From: Algoriphagus sp.
Lineage (GTDB): Bacteria > Bacteroidota > Bacteroidia > Cytophagales > Cyclobacteriaceae
Reading direction: 5' to 3'
NCBI RefSeq assembly: GCF_013373065.1
Contig: NZ_JABXIN010000014.1
Coordinates: 37,656 to 101,655 of the forward strand
DNA: 64,000 nucleotides
Within the stretch, counting starts at the first letter, position 1. Each line of letters starts with the position of its first letter. Of the stretch, positions 1 to 9,983 are shown one piece after another. The notes below the pieces were generated by a model that ran no database searches, was not told where the DNA came from, and saw only the letters and a program-made list of their open reading frames with translations. The position numbers were made by a program, and so were the translations under genes.

Positions 1-2
1 CT

Positions 3-989
3 CCATTAAGCAAAAAAGAACCATCTCCCATTGATTTGCCCTATTTACAGGATAATATCAAATTCATATCTATACCTGAATTTAATATTTTAGGTACAAA
101 GAATCTGTTACGATCTATTTTTTTATTACCAGTGATTTTATTTAAGATTGCTAGAGGCATGTTTTTATGTGATCACATTCATTTGAGATGCCCAGGTAAT
201 GTAGGATTGTTGTCTTCCTTTGTACAGATTTTTTTTCCATTTAAAAATAAAACTGCCAAGTATGCTGGAAATTGGGATCCTAAGAGCGCACAACCTTGGT
301 CTTATCGTGTTCAAAGGAAAATTTTAAGATCAGAGCTCCTAACAAAAAACATGAGTGTTTTGGTTTATGGGGAATGGCTTGATAATACCAAAAATATCAT
401 TCCTTTTTTTACTGCAAGTTATTTGGAATCTGATAAAAGAGCCTTTAATAAGCCTGATATGGATGATAAAATTCGACTAATTTTCGTCGGGGGACTTTTC
501 TCCAATAAAAATCCAGAAATAGCTCTTAAAGTCTGTTCTTTTCTGAAAGCAAAAAATATAAGGATCGAACTCGTATTTTGTGGAGATGGTCCTGAATATT
601 CAAAATTGCTGGCATTAAGAGATTCTCTCGAATTAAAAGATGAAGTTAAATTTTTAGGAAATGTATCTGCCGAGCGCGTCAGAGACGAATTTATACAAGC
701 TCATTTTTTAATCTTTGTATCCGATTCTGAAGGGTGGCCCAAAGTCGTTGCAGAAGCCATGTGGTGGGGATGTATTCCAATCACCACACCTGTCAGTTGT
801 GTCCCACAGATGCTTGGTTATGGAGAAAGGGGCTTTTTAACCCAAAAGGATAGTAAAACTATTTCGAATATTATTGAAGATTCTTTGATGGATCCAAATT
901 CTCTTTTCTTAATGAGAAATAGGGCCATAGCTTGGGCACATCAATATACTCTTGAGAAGTTTGAACGTGAGATCAAGAAACTATTGTAA
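3..989 (+). CDS. Glycosyltransferase family 4, 5'-truncated by the window edge
   Basis: Retaining GT-B (GT4) sugar transferase expected to act on a lipid-linked glycan at the inner membrane. The reading frame is open to the first base of the window, so the true start lies upstream; the TTG at 36 is only the first in-window start-like codon. The C-terminal donor-binding half is clear: a FVGGLFSNKNPE strand near residue 150 (counted from the TTG) and the GT4 acidic motif SEGWPKVVAEAM near 229, followed by a GxIPI turn. The N-terminal Rossmann half is incomplete. An 88-bp gap separates it from the next GT4 on the same strand. Substrate unknown. Confidence 0.85.
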   Translation, partial: PLSKKEPSPIDLPYLQDNIKFISIPEFNILGTKNLLRSIFLLPVILFKIARGMFLCDHIHLRCPGNVGLLSSFVQIFFPFKNKTAKYAGNWDPKSAQPWSYRVQRKILRSELLTKNMSVLVYGEWLDNTKNIIPFFTASYLESDKRAFNKPDMDDKIRLIFVGGLFSNKNPEIALKVCSFLKAKNIRIELVFCGDGPEYSKLLALRDSLELKDEVKFLGNVSAERVRDEFIQAHFLIFVSDSEGWPKVVAEAMWWGCIPITTPVSCVPQMLGYGERGFLTQKDSKTISNIIEDSLMDPNSLFLMRNRAIAWAHQYTLEKFEREIKKLL

Positions 990-1077
990 TTCTTATTGAC
1001 TCTGAGCGATAATTAGCTATAAATAAGCGTACCAACTAACCCTATTTATTAAAATGTTCAAATTCCAAAATACTTAA

Positions 1078-2169
1078 ATGACAATCAAAATTGCACAATT
1101 GGTAGATTCCTTGAATTTGGGAGGCACTGAACGAATGGCAGTAAATATAGCCAACTCGTTAGCAAATGAGGGAATAGAAAGCCATCTTTTGGTTACAAGA
1201 AAAGTTGGGGGTTTGAGCTCCTTTGTTCAAAGTAATGTTTCAATCAAAGTATTTAACAAAAGGAGTAAATTAGATTTGATTTCTTTTTTTCATTTGTTAA
1301 GACATTTGACAAAAGAAAATCCGGATATTCTTCATGTGCATCAGACTTCAATATTTTGGGCTATTTTTCTCAAGGTATTCCTTCCTCAGACCAAATTGCT
1401 TTGGCATGATCATTTCGGTCAGAGTGAGATGTTAGAACTATATCCTAGAAAGGAAATGAAACTCATTATGCCGTTCATTGATGCGGTCATTGTCGTGAAT
1501 GAAATCATTAAAAACTATTGGCAGGAAAGATTTCCTGAGAAGAAGCAATCCATCTTTTATTTAAAGAATTTTCCTGAATTTCTTAAAATCAATAGGGTTT
1601 ATTCCCAATCTGAGGTTTTGTCAATTATTAACATAGCAAATTTCAGAAAGCAAAAAGATCAATTGACACTTTTGGATGCTCTTAAAATTTTGAAAAGCGA
1701 AGGTTTCCTCTTTAAGGCTTTTCTAATTGGAGAATTTGTAGATTTGAATTGGGTGGAATCCGTTAGAGAAAGAATAATACTCAACGGTCTAGAGAATGAG
1801 GTAAAAATCGTAGGACCAGTGAGTAATTTAATCCCCTATCTTGAAAGTGGAAATATTGGGATTTTGAGTTCTGAATCCGAAGGATTGCCCGTCGCCCTTC
1901 TTGAATATGGAATGGCTGGTCTACCGACCGTTGTGACTCAAGTTGGTCAATGTGGAGAAGTTTTGGGCTTTGGTGAATACGGGTGGGTAGTGCCTCCAAA
2001 ATCCCCTTCAAATCTGGCCCAAGCAATTAAGGAGATTTTTTTAGACCCTGATAATGCAGAAAAAAAAGGACAGAAATTGAAGGTTCATATTAATAAAAAC
2101 TTTGGTCCTAATAATTTTTTAAATCATTATTTTGATATAATTAATTCGTTAGTAATTCAAAAAAAATGA
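1078..2169 (+). CDS. Glycosyltransferase family 4
   Basis: Complete 363-residue GT4 enzyme with ATG start. The N-terminus shows the acceptor-side glycine loop (LNLGGTERMA, residues about 13-22) typical of GT4. The C-terminal half shows SSESEGLPVALLEYGMAG near residue 265, carrying the paired glutamates that contact the nucleotide sugar. It overlaps the following polymerase-like gene by 4 bp (ATGA type), so the two are probably translationally coupled. Donor and acceptor cannot be read from sequence. Confidence 0.9.
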   Translation: MTIKIAQLVDSLNLGGTERMAVNIANSLANEGIESHLLVTRKVGGLSSFVQSNVSIKVFNKRSKLDLISFFHLLRHLTKENPDILHVHQTSIFWAIFLKVFLPQTKLLWHDHFGQSEMLELYPRKEMKLIMPFIDAVIVVNEIIKNYWQERFPEKKQSIFYLKNFPEFLKINRVYSQSEVLSIINIANFRKQKDQLTLLDALKILKSEGFLFKAFLIGEFVDLNWVESVRERIILNGLENEVKIVGPVSNLIPYLESGNIGILSSESEGLPVALLEYGMAGLPTVVTQVGQCGEVLGFGEYGWVVPPKSPSNLAQAIKEIFLDPDNAEKKGQKLKVHINKNFGPNNFLNHYFDIINSLVIQKK

Positions 2170-3578
2170 TTAGACGGATTATTCTCTCCCAGAATTATTT
2201 TTTCTGGACTTTTTTTCACGTGCTATTGGGTATTGTTTCTTCATTAACCCCCTTTGCTCTCATTTTCTGGTTCTATCTTGTTGCGGGATCTTCAATTTTG
2301 ATGATTTTTAAAGTAAAAAGTATATTTCCTTTCGTCGTTTTTGTTATCTACCTTACTTCTTTTGAAATTCTCGCAAGAATGTCTCAAACTTCACCTTATA
2401 TTCCTTATGAGTTAGGTAAATACTTACTTTTTTTAATGCTCATTTTGGGAGTTTTCAAGTTTGGTTCTAAAAATTATCTTGGGCTTTTGTTGGTTTTGCT
2501 ACTCGTACCAGCAGTGTTTTTTGACTTATCTGGTAAGGTAGATCAAAAGGCATTAATTTTTAATCTACTAGGACCCATAAATGTAGGGCTTGCAGTATGG
2601 TTTTTCTATGGGAAATCGATATCAAAGTATCAACTTATAAGGCTTTTACGGATAAGCCTTTTTCCTTTAATTGCAGTGTTATCTTCCACCATATTCAAAA
2701 TTCCTTCCTATGACGAGATTGAGTTTAGTCTGGGAGCCAATTTTGCTACAAGTGGGGGAGGAGGTTCCAACCAAGTTGCCACGCTTCTTGGACTCGGAAT
2801 ATTTATTTGCTTTCTGTTTTTAATCAATAAATGGAAAATCACCGGCTATCGAATTGGTGATTTTCTTCTGTTTTTCTTTTTTGGATTTCAAGGCCTTCTT
2901 ACTTTTTCTAGGGGTGGAATTATTGGAGGTATCATGGGGATATCCATTATCCTGTTTTTTGTACTGCAGAGTAACGAATCAGTCAAAAGGCGATATAATC
3001 TTCCTAAAATCAGTAAAGCCTTATTGCTTGCCGGCATCTTGATTACGATTACTTTCCAAATAGCTGATAATTTGACAGATGGTCTGTTGGGACTCCGATA
3101 TTTAGGCGAAACCCAAGGTACTTTGTCTGGAACTAAAGAGAAATCTATAGATTCTATTACCACTGGGCGATTTAGTATTTTTATGGAGGATACCAATCTT
3201 TGGTTGGACAATCCAATTTTCGGTGTGGGTATAGGAGCCTCCTCCTTCCTGAGATCGGATAGTCAATTTTATCTGACTCACGTTGAATTGAGTCGTCTTT
3301 TATCTGAACACGGGCTGCTAGGCCTATTTTATTTTTCAATTCTTATGTATCTATTCGTAGATCTTATAATTTCAAAAAGGCCGCCGATGGAAAAAGGTAT
3401 TCTAGTTGCTTTTTTTCTGATTGCAATTTATACCACTTTTCATGCTGCAATGAGAACCTACCTCACACCACTGTTCATTGGTCTGAGCTTGATGGATATC
3501 AAACTGTCGAAAACTCCCTTCAAATCACCAAAGAAGGAGGAAGAACCAGAAATTCAAGAACAGAGAATCAAATATTAA
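2166..3578 (+). CDS. O-antigen polymerase/ligase-like membrane protein (Wzy/WaaL type)
   Basis: A 470-residue very hydrophobic protein with about 10-12 membrane segments, as expected of Wzy polymerases and O-antigen ligases, which act on undecaprenyl-linked glycan on the periplasmic side. Between helices it has SRGGIIGGIMG (about residue 248), which resembles the SRGGxxG motif of the Wzy_C family, and a large periplasmic loop ending in DNPIFGVGIGASSFL followed by LLSEHGLLGL, also characteristic of that family. The C-terminal tail is charged (KKEEEPEIQEQ). It shares single bases or a few bases with both neighbours, so it is co-transcribed with the GT4 and CapK-like genes. Polymerase versus ligase cannot be decided. 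Confidence 0.82.
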   Translation: MIRRIILSQNYFFWTFFHVLLGIVSSLTPFALIFWFYLVAGSSILMIFKVKSIFPFVVFVIYLTSFEILARMSQTSPYIPYELGKYLLFLMLILGVFKFGSKNYLGLLLVLLLVPAVFFDLSGKVDQKALIFNLLGPINVGLAVWFFYGKSISKYQLIRLLRISLFPLIAVLSSTIFKIPSYDEIEFSLGANFATSGGGGSNQVATLLGLGIFICFLFLINKWKITGYRIGDFLLFFFFGFQGLLTFSRGGIIGGIMGISIILFFVLQSNESVKRRYNLPKISKALLLAGILITITFQIADNLTDGLLGLRYLGETQGTLSGTKEKSIDSITTGRFSIFMEDTNLWLDNPIFGVGIGASSFLRSDSQFYLTHVELSRLLSEHGLLGLFYFSILMYLFVDLIISKRPPMEKGILVAFFLIAIYTTFHAAMRTYLTPLFIGLSLMDIKLSKTPFKSPKKEEEPEIQEQRIKY

Positions 3579-4897
3579 TGCTCACAATAGAAAGCTTATT
3601 AAGGCTGAAAAATTATCCATTAGATAAGGCTTTTGTTGAGTTGGATCGAATACAATCCTTTTCAAAAGAAGAGTACTTCCAATGGCAGGAAAAGAAAAAA
3701 TGGGATTTGGTGAAATTTCATCATAACCATAATCCATTATATAAGAAGCTGGTGGGAAAATACCTGCCAGATTCTTGGGAAGAACTTCCAATAGTAAAAA
3801 AGAAGGATCTCCAGCAAAATAGTGACCTTTGGCTGTCCGAAGGAATAAATAAAAAAGACCTGCACTTTGGAAGTACCTCCGGCTCTTCAGGACTTCCACT
3901 TAAATTTGCAAGGGATAAGTTTTGCCACAGCCTTATCTGGGCCTTGATTTTAGATAGGTATCAAAAAGTTGGAATTTCATCTTCTGATTTTCAGGCTCGG
4001 TTTTTTGGAATACCACTTGCTAAAACCGCTTATTTTAAGGAGAGGATCAAAGATTTTTTAATGAATAGATACCGCTTTGTTATATTTGATATTTCTGATA
4101 AAGCGTTAGACGGATTCATCCAAAAATTCAGAGAAAAAAAAATTAAGTACCTATATGGGTATACTAATTCTCAACTCACCTTTGCTCGACATTTAAATTC
4201 AAAAGGGTTGACTTTGAAGGAGATTTGCCCTACTGTGACCTGCAGCATTGTAACTAGCGAACAATGCACTGAGGAGGATAAAAAATTTCTGGAAGAAGTA
4301 TTTAAGATCCCGGTATACAATGAATACGGGGCAGCAGAGGTGGCATTTCTCGCAATGACAGATCAAAATGGGGTAAGGAGACTTTCCAACGAAACTGTTT
4401 TAACTGAAGTACTGGATGATGAGGGAACAGCTCTTCCCGATGGGCAAACTGGCAGACTGATTTTTACCAACCTGTTCAATAAGGCCATGCCTTTTATCAG
4501 GTATGAGGTTGGGGATTTTGGTGCAATTGAAAAAGATCCAATATTCATTCAAGACAAGCTAATTCGTTTACAGGGGAGATTGAACGACAAGGTATTTTTG
4601 CCATCCGGAAAAGTAGCTGCAGGCTTCTCCCTTTATTATGTGTCCAAACATTTGATGAGTACCTTGGGCTATATCCAGGAATACCAAGTTCAGCAATTTG
4701 CTCTTGATAAATTCCTCTTTCTTGTCGTTATGGATCATGAACTGAATGACTCCGCCAAAAAGATCATACAGACAGCTTTTGACACCTATTTAGAAAAAGG
4801 TCTGGAAATAGAAATCCAAAAGGTAAACTTTATTGATCGGGAGAAATCAGGGAAATTAAAACATTTCATTTCCCATTTGAAACAAAACGGAAAATAG
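3578..4897 (+). CDS. CapK/PaaK-like adenylate-forming enzyme
   Basis: A 439-residue member of the phenylacetate-CoA ligase/CapK branch of the ANL superfamily. The Ser/Gly/Thr-rich ATP-binding loop GSTSGSSGLPLKF is near residue 97, YNEYGAAEVAF (the adenine-site A5-type motif) is near 247, the IRYEVGDFG aspartate region is near 307, and QGRLNDKV follows. Relatives sit in capsule and O-antigen loci, where they are thought to activate a carboxylate for attachment to sugar, but their biochemistry is poorly known. The ATG overlaps the preceding stop by one base, and the TAG stop overlaps the GTG of the next gene. Activity is inferred from family. Confidence 0.85.
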   Translation: MLTIESLLRLKNYPLDKAFVELDRIQSFSKEEYFQWQEKKKWDLVKFHHNHNPLYKKLVGKYLPDSWEELPIVKKKDLQQNSDLWLSEGINKKDLHFGSTSGSSGLPLKFARDKFCHSLIWALILDRYQKVGISSSDFQARFFGIPLAKTAYFKERIKDFLMNRYRFVIFDISDKALDGFIQKFREKKIKYLYGYTNSQLTFARHLNSKGLTLKEICPTVTCSIVTSEQCTEEDKKFLEEVFKIPVYNEYGAAEVAFLAMTDQNGVRRLSNETVLTEVLDDEGTALPDGQTGRLIFTNLFNKAMPFIRYEVGDFGAIEKDPIFIQDKLIRLQGRLNDKVFLPSGKVAAGFSLYYVSKHLMSTLGYIQEYQVQQFALDKFLFLVVMDHELNDSAKKIIQTAFDTYLEKGLEIEIQKVNFIDREKSGKLKHFISHLKQNGK

Positions 4898-6087
4898 TGA
4901 AGGTTCTCTATTTCTATCAATATTTTGCAACCTCCAAAGGAAGTTGGGGGACAAGAGTCCATGAGTTTACAAGAGAATGGGTGAAAAGAGGTTATGAGGT
5001 TACTGTTGTCACAAGTGTCTACTCGAAATCTGATATTTCGGCATCAAGATTTATTGATACACAATATTTCGATGGAGTAAAAGTTATAATTATTAATGTA
5101 AGAGTAGATAATAAACAGTCATTTTTCAAACGCATTTTTTCCTTTTTGGTGTATTCAATTTTTTCTTGCTGGTATGCTTTGACTTACTCTACTCATTTAG
5201 TCATTGTTTCGAGTGGTCCTATTACGGTAGGAGTTCCTGGTTTGATTGCAAAATTTATTCGGAAAAAGAAATTAATATTTGAAAGTAGAGATTTATGGCC
5301 AGATGGTGCCATAGAACTAGGCATTATTAATAACCCTTTGATGATCAAGGTCTCTCGGTGGTTTGAGAAGTTTTGCTACAAATCCTCAGATTTGATAGTT
5401 GCACTTTCTGTTGGGATGGAAAAAGAGATTAGGAAAAAATCTTCTCATCAAAACGTAATTACGGTGACTAATGCCGCAAACATTCCTCTTTTTTCTACAC
5501 CGAAGCCATTTCCTTCCAACTTGGGTTTTGCCTCAAAATCTTATGCTATCTATACCGGAAATATTGGTGAAGTTAACAATTCACTATGGCTCCTAGAAGC
5601 CTCCAAAATTTTACAGAAAAGGGGCTCAAATTTAAAAATTCTGATGATAGGAGAAGGGCAACAACGTGAATTGATCGATCAGCAAATTCTGGAACTTCAA
5701 CTACAAAACATTATCCGTTGGCCACTTATGCCAAAAGAGGATCTAGTTCCTCTTGTACAGAATGCACTAATATCATTGGTTCCGCTTAAAGGAACTCCTG
5801 TCTTGGATACTTCTTCTCCTAATAAGTTTTTCGAATCTCTTTCAGCAGGTGTACCTGTTGTTCAAAATACTCAAGGTTGGATGAGTGACTTTTTGTTAGA
5901 GCATCAGGTAGGTTTTACACTTCCACCTGATGATCCGGCCGCCTTGGCAGATTTGCTCATTGAGCTTTCTTCCGATCCCAAGCTATTGGAGGAAATGAAA
6001 AAAAGGGCGTTTGAAATTTCTGTGGCTGAGTTTGATAAAAACAAACTGGCAGATAAAATGATTTCTGCAATTGAATCCCTAGCTTAA
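4897..6087 (+). CDS. Glycosyltransferase family 4, WbuB/fucosaminyltransferase-like
   Basis: A 396-residue GT4 starting at GTG, sharing its first base with the previous stop. The N-terminus (YFYQYFATSKGSWGTR, then HEFTREWVKRGYEVTVVT) matches the WbuB-type subgroup, which often transfers N-acetyl-fucosamine or a related amino sugar. ESRDLWPDGAIELG near residue 129 is also typical of that subgroup. The C-terminal motif SPNKFFESLSAGVPVV near 306 replaces the usual EGxP motif, as it does in WbuB-like enzymes. The next gene, an epimerase, begins directly after the stop, so donor synthesis and transfer are probably linked. The sugar assignment is inference. Confidence 0.85.
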   Translation: MKVLYFYQYFATSKGSWGTRVHEFTREWVKRGYEVTVVTSVYSKSDISASRFIDTQYFDGVKVIIINVRVDNKQSFFKRIFSFLVYSIFSCWYALTYSTHLVIVSSGPITVGVPGLIAKFIRKKKLIFESRDLWPDGAIELGIINNPLMIKVSRWFEKFCYKSSDLIVALSVGMEKEIRKKSSHQNVITVTNAANIPLFSTPKPFPSNLGFASKSYAIYTGNIGEVNNSLWLLEASKILQKRGSNLKILMIGEGQQRELIDQQILELQLQNIIRWPLMPKEDLVPLVQNALISLVPLKGTPVLDTSSPNKFFESLSAGVPVVQNTQGWMSDFLLEHQVGFTLPPDDPAALADLLIELSSDPKLLEEMKKRAFEISVAEFDKNKLADKMISAIESLA

Positions 6088-6978
6088 ATGAAAATTCTTT
6101 TAACCGGAGGAAATGGTTTTTTAGGAAGATATCTGGTGAAATCTCTAAAATCCATTGGAGAAGTGATTCAGTTAGGCAGGTCCTCTTCATCTGATATTAT
6201 TGCGGATTTTACAAAAGCTATCCCTTCGCTTCCTATGGTGGATATGGTTGTGCATGCTGCGGGTATAGCCCATTTTATCCCAAAGACTCAGGAGGAAAAA
6301 GACCTTTTCGATTTAGTAAATGTATTGGGAACCAAAAAACTCCTGGATAGACTATCACAGAATTCTAAAAAACCTCAAACCTTTGTATTTATAAGTTCAG
6401 TTTCAGTTTATGGATTGGAAACAGGAGAATTGATTAATGAAGATTTCCCTCTTTTGGGAAACACACCATATGCGCTAAGTAAAATAAAGGCAGAGCGGTT
6501 GATTTTGGATTGGGGGGAAAAATACGGCGTTACTGTTTTTATCCTTCGTCTTCCTTTGGTCGTAGGAGAAAAAGCACCAGGAAATTTGGGGGCGATGCAA
6601 AAAGCAATCCAAGCTGGCTACTACTTTAGAGTTGGGAAAGGAGAAGCTCGTAAATCAATGGTTCTAGCCGAAGATATTGGAAGACTGATTCCTAGTTTAA
6701 TAAATTACAATGGTGGTATTTACAATCTTACAGATGGAGTAGACCCAACGATATCAGAGCTTGACTCTGCCATGGCTAGAAAGATAAATAAAAACATTAA
6801 AGTCTTGCCTTTAGCATTAATTAGGCCTATTGCTAAACTTGGAGACAAAGTAAAGTTGTTTCCAATCAATTCATACAGATTAGAAAAATTAATTGGACAA
6901 TTAACCTTTGATAGCAGCAAATCAAAAAAAGAACTCAACTGGAACCCTAAATCAGTTTTAAACTGGTTATCAGAATAA
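6088..6978 (+). CDS. NAD-dependent sugar epimerase/dehydratase (extended SDR)
   Basis: A 296-residue extended short-chain dehydrogenase. The NAD-binding TGGNGFLGRY loop is at residues 6-15, the catalytic-serine strand is FISSVSVYG near 106-114, and Tyr-x3-Lys (PYALSK) is near 127-133. It most resembles UDP-N-acetylglucosamine 4-epimerase and 4-keto-reductase relatives found next to WbuB-type transferases. The start codon directly follows the stop of the GT4, and the next GT4 starts 3 bp after its stop. It most likely supplies the sugar donor used by one of these transferases; the exact substrate is not determinable here. Confidence 0.85.
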   Translation: MKILLTGGNGFLGRYLVKSLKSIGEVIQLGRSSSSDIIADFTKAIPSLPMVDMVVHAAGIAHFIPKTQEEKDLFDLVNVLGTKKLLDRLSQNSKKPQTFVFISSVSVYGLETGELINEDFPLLGNTPYALSKIKAERLILDWGEKYGVTVFILRLPLVVGEKAPGNLGAMQKAIQAGYYFRVGKGEARKSMVLAEDIGRLIPSLINYNGGIYNLTDGVDPTISELDSAMARKINKNIKVLPLALIRPIAKLGDKVKLFPINSYRLEKLIGQLTFDSSKSKKELNWNPKSVLNWLSE

Positions 6979-6981
6979 ATC

Positions 6982-8034
6982 ATGGTAAAGATTTTGTTTT
7001 TGGGTGAAACCTATCGTGCCGACGCCAAAAGTTGGATAAAAGGAATTGAAAAGGAATCAGGAACCAGGCTTGAGACGATGGAAATCAAGAGGTCCGATAC
7101 CAGAATTAGCCGTATTTTCAATGCCTTATTTTTTTTTCTTGAGGTTCTCCGTACCAAATTTAGAAAAAGCTATGATTTGGTCTTGGCAGAGCGAGCAACT
7201 AGCTATGGTCTGTTTTCTCTTTTTATTAATGCAAAAGTCAGGATCGTTGCCCAACAAGGGATTACGGATGCATTTCCGGAGGAAGGATTTTCCGGGTTTT
7301 ACAAAAGAATTATACAGCGAATAGTATATCAAAATGTTGATTTGGTCCATGCTTGGGGTCACGTCATGACATATGCGATGCTTTATTCAGGAGCAGCACC
7401 TCACAAGATACTAGTTTTGCCTAAAGGCATCAACTTAAATCTTTATCGGTTTTCCGATTCCAGCCGCAATGATTTTCTTCCTTTGAGTTTGATTGTGACA
7501 CGCTCGCTTTATGAGCTGTATTCTCATGCGTCCATTTTGAAAAGCATCGCAATTCTAAAGGAAAGTGGCCTGAAGGTCAATGCTGTTCTAGTCGGCGAAG
7601 GTCCGGAGAAGACCAATCTGATCCGGCTTTGCAAGGACTTAGCTATCGAAGATCAAGTAAATTTTAAGGGTTTAATCCCGAACGATCAACTTCCTGATCT
7701 TCTTGGCAATTCAGCATTGTATGTTGCTTTCCCGACTACCGAGGGAGTATCCAGTTCTTTATTTGAAGCCATGGCCGTTGGCTGTTTTCCCATTGTATCT
7801 GACCTGCCTGCCAATCAGGCATTTTTATCTCAAAATGATAACGGCGTTTTGGTGCCTACGGGAGATGTATTCAAGCTCGCGGAAGCTATTCGATTTGCAG
7901 CTGAAAACCCTCAGCTGGTAGAAAGTGCTGTTTCAAAAAATAGAGAATACATTGAAACTCATGTCGATTTTAATAAGAATATGAAAACAATTTATCAGAG
8001 ATATTTGGACCTTTTAGCAAAAAAATCTGACTGA
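6982..8034 (+). CDS. Glycosyltransferase family 4
   Basis: A 350-residue GT4. The N-terminal fold is less conserved (ILFLGETYRADAKSW). The C-terminal half is typical: ITRSLYELYSHASIL-like donor domain entry, VLVGEGPEKTNL near residue 199, NFKGLIPNDQLPDLL near 225, and TTEGVSSSLFEAMAVG near 252 with the conserved glutamates. It lies 2 bp upstream of an asparagine-synthetase-like gene in the same operon. Substrate unknown. Confidence 0.88.
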   Translation: MVKILFLGETYRADAKSWIKGIEKESGTRLETMEIKRSDTRISRIFNALFFFLEVLRTKFRKSYDLVLAERATSYGLFSLFINAKVRIVAQQGITDAFPEEGFSGFYKRIIQRIVYQNVDLVHAWGHVMTYAMLYSGAAPHKILVLPKGINLNLYRFSDSSRNDFLPLSLIVTRSLYELYSHASILKSIAILKESGLKVNAVLVGEGPEKTNLIRLCKDLAIEDQVNFKGLIPNDQLPDLLGNSALYVAFPTTEGVSSSLFEAMAVGCFPIVSDLPANQAFLSQNDNGVLVPTGDVFKLAEAIRFAAENPQLVESAVSKNREYIETHVDFNKNMKTIYQRYLDLLAKKSD

Positions 8035-8036
8035 GC

Positions 8037-9899
8037 ATGTGTGGAATAGTAGGATTTTGGAATTACAATCATCAGCCGGCTTCTTCTGATTTAATCTATA
8101 AAATGCGGGAAAGTCTTCACCATCGCGGACCGGACGCAGGAGCGCATTGGATCGAAGGATCTTTGGCACTAGGCCACCGAAGATTGTCTATCATAGATCT
8201 TAGTGAATCAGCCAACCAGCCTTTTCATTCCCCTTGCAAAAATTTCACCCTGGTATTCAACGGGGAAATTTTCAATTATCAGTCCTTCTATTTAGAACTG
8301 AAGCAGAAAGGCTATGTATTCCGGAGCTCTTCCGATACGGAGGTGCTACTCTATTTATTGATGGAGTACGGGCTGAAGGTGCTGTCTCGGTTGAATGGTT
8401 TCTTTGCATTTGCTTTTTTTGATCACCGGACTCAGGAATTGGTTTTGGCAAGGGATCGATTTGGGGTAAAACCGCTGTTCTATTTTCAGTCAGATCATGG
8501 ATTTTACTTTGCAAGTGAAGCCAAAGCCTTGTTTGCTGCCAACCTTCCCAAAGAAATAAAAGAGGAAAACTTGGATGAACTTTTCTTATACCGCTTTAAT
8601 TCGGGAAAGGCTTCAGTTTTCAAAAATGTCCTAAAATTGCTTCCAGGTCATTGGATGAAAATCACAAATTCGGGGAAAAGTACAAAAGAAGGAAGATGGT
8701 TTCATCTGGGTGAAGAAATTTTGGCTCAGCCAAAAATCAAAAATCCTTTGGAATGGTTTGAGGAGACCTTCCATCAAAGCATCCAACTCAGGATGATTGC
8801 CGATGTCAAGGTAGGTACGCTCTTGAGTGGAGGATTGGATTCAAGCAGCACCCTTTTTAGCCAATACAAGCAAGGTTTTACAGATTTGAGTACCTGGAAC
8901 GTTTCATTTAGTGACTCGAGACACGATGAGTCTCGCCTCGCTCAACAACTTTCAGGTTCTTTGGATGCAGATTTCAACTCGTTCGAATTCAAGGAAGATG
9001 AATTGGTCAATCTGACCCGGGATTCGATCAGAAACCATGATGAACCCATCATGCATTTTTCTGATGGGCATTTGCTGGGAATCTCAAAAAGAGCAAAAGA
9101 AAAAGTATCTGTCCTACTAAGTGGGGAAGGAGCTGATGAAATTTTGGGAGGATATGTGCGGTATAAAATTCATGATAGGGAAATGCGCTATCGGCTTTTA
9201 TCTCTAATTCGCTTTATTCCTGAAAAATGGCTGAAGAACGAGCGGCTAAGAAAAATGAAGCGATACCTTCAAATGAACAATCGAGAGGCAGAAATTCTAA
9301 TGAATGCCAATGAATTATACCCGTCCGATTTGCAAAATCTGGGTGTCAATTCCGCCAAATTATTGGAAGAATATAGAATCAAGGTTCTTGAAGAAGCAAA
9401 AATAGTATATCCCAAAAATAGATATCGCCAATTGCTCTATTTGGAGCAACATACTCATCTTTATACACTCAATGATCGAAATGACCGTACCACCATGGGA
9501 GCTTCGATCGAATGCAGAGATCCATTTCTTGACCCGAATCTAGTGGTCGGGACTGGAAGTCTACCAGACTCTCATTTTGGGAGCAAAGGAAAAGGGAAGT
9601 ATCTTTTGATGAATTCGATTGGTAGGCAATTGCCCGAATACATTACAAAACACCGAAAAGTGGGACTCTCAGTTCCCTGGGAAACATTGATATTGAGTCA
9701 ACCCTACCTTCGGGAAATTCTGGAAGAATTGCCAAAGTCAGGTCTTTTTTCAATGAAACCCTATTGCTTTCTCGATATTAAGGGGATTGTGGAGAGTTTT
9801 AAGAAGGATCCGGTCAGGTTTTATCCAATTATTCGCCAAGTTTATTTTACCGCTTGGTGGTATAAAATCCACTTTCAAGCAGACGATAAAGTACCCTGA
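8037..9899 (+). CDS. asnB: Asparagine synthetase B-type glutamine amidotransferase
   Basis: A 620-residue two-domain AsnB-family enzyme. The class II glutaminase domain starts at MCGIVGF; Cys2 would become the N-terminal nucleophile, which fixes the ATG at 8037. The HHRGPDA and NGEIFNY motifs are present. The ATP-pyrophosphatase domain has LSGGLDSSS near residue 264 and LSGEGADEILGGY near 360. Such genes inside polysaccharide loci are thought to amidate uronic acids or other carboxyl groups on the glycan rather than make free asparagine. A second AsnB lies at 14059. All catalytic motifs are intact. Confidence 0.93.
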   Translation: MCGIVGFWNYNHQPASSDLIYKMRESLHHRGPDAGAHWIEGSLALGHRRLSIIDLSESANQPFHSPCKNFTLVFNGEIFNYQSFYLELKQKGYVFRSSSDTEVLLYLLMEYGLKVLSRLNGFFAFAFFDHRTQELVLARDRFGVKPLFYFQSDHGFYFASEAKALFAANLPKEIKEENLDELFLYRFNSGKASVFKNVLKLLPGHWMKITNSGKSTKEGRWFHLGEEILAQPKIKNPLEWFEETFHQSIQLRMIADVKVGTLLSGGLDSSSTLFSQYKQGFTDLSTWNVSFSDSRHDESRLAQQLSGSLDADFNSFEFKEDELVNLTRDSIRNHDEPIMHFSDGHLLGISKRAKEKVSVLLSGEGADEILGGYVRYKIHDREMRYRLLSLIRFIPEKWLKNERLRKMKRYLQMNNREAEILMNANELYPSDLQNLGVNSAKLLEEYRIKVLEEAKIVYPKNRYRQLLYLEQHTHLYTLNDRNDRTTMGASIECRDPFLDPNLVVGTGSLPDSHFGSKGKGKYLLMNSIGRQLPEYITKHRKVGLSVPWETLILSQPYLREILEELPKSGLFSMKPYCFLDIKGIVESFKKDPVRFYPIIRQVYFTAWWYKIHFQADDKVP

Positions 9900-9983
9900 A
9901 AACAGTTTCAGAAAAACTATATTACAAAAGCTCCGGATTGATGGTTATTGTTTCATATTCTTAGTTCAGTGTTACACAGATAA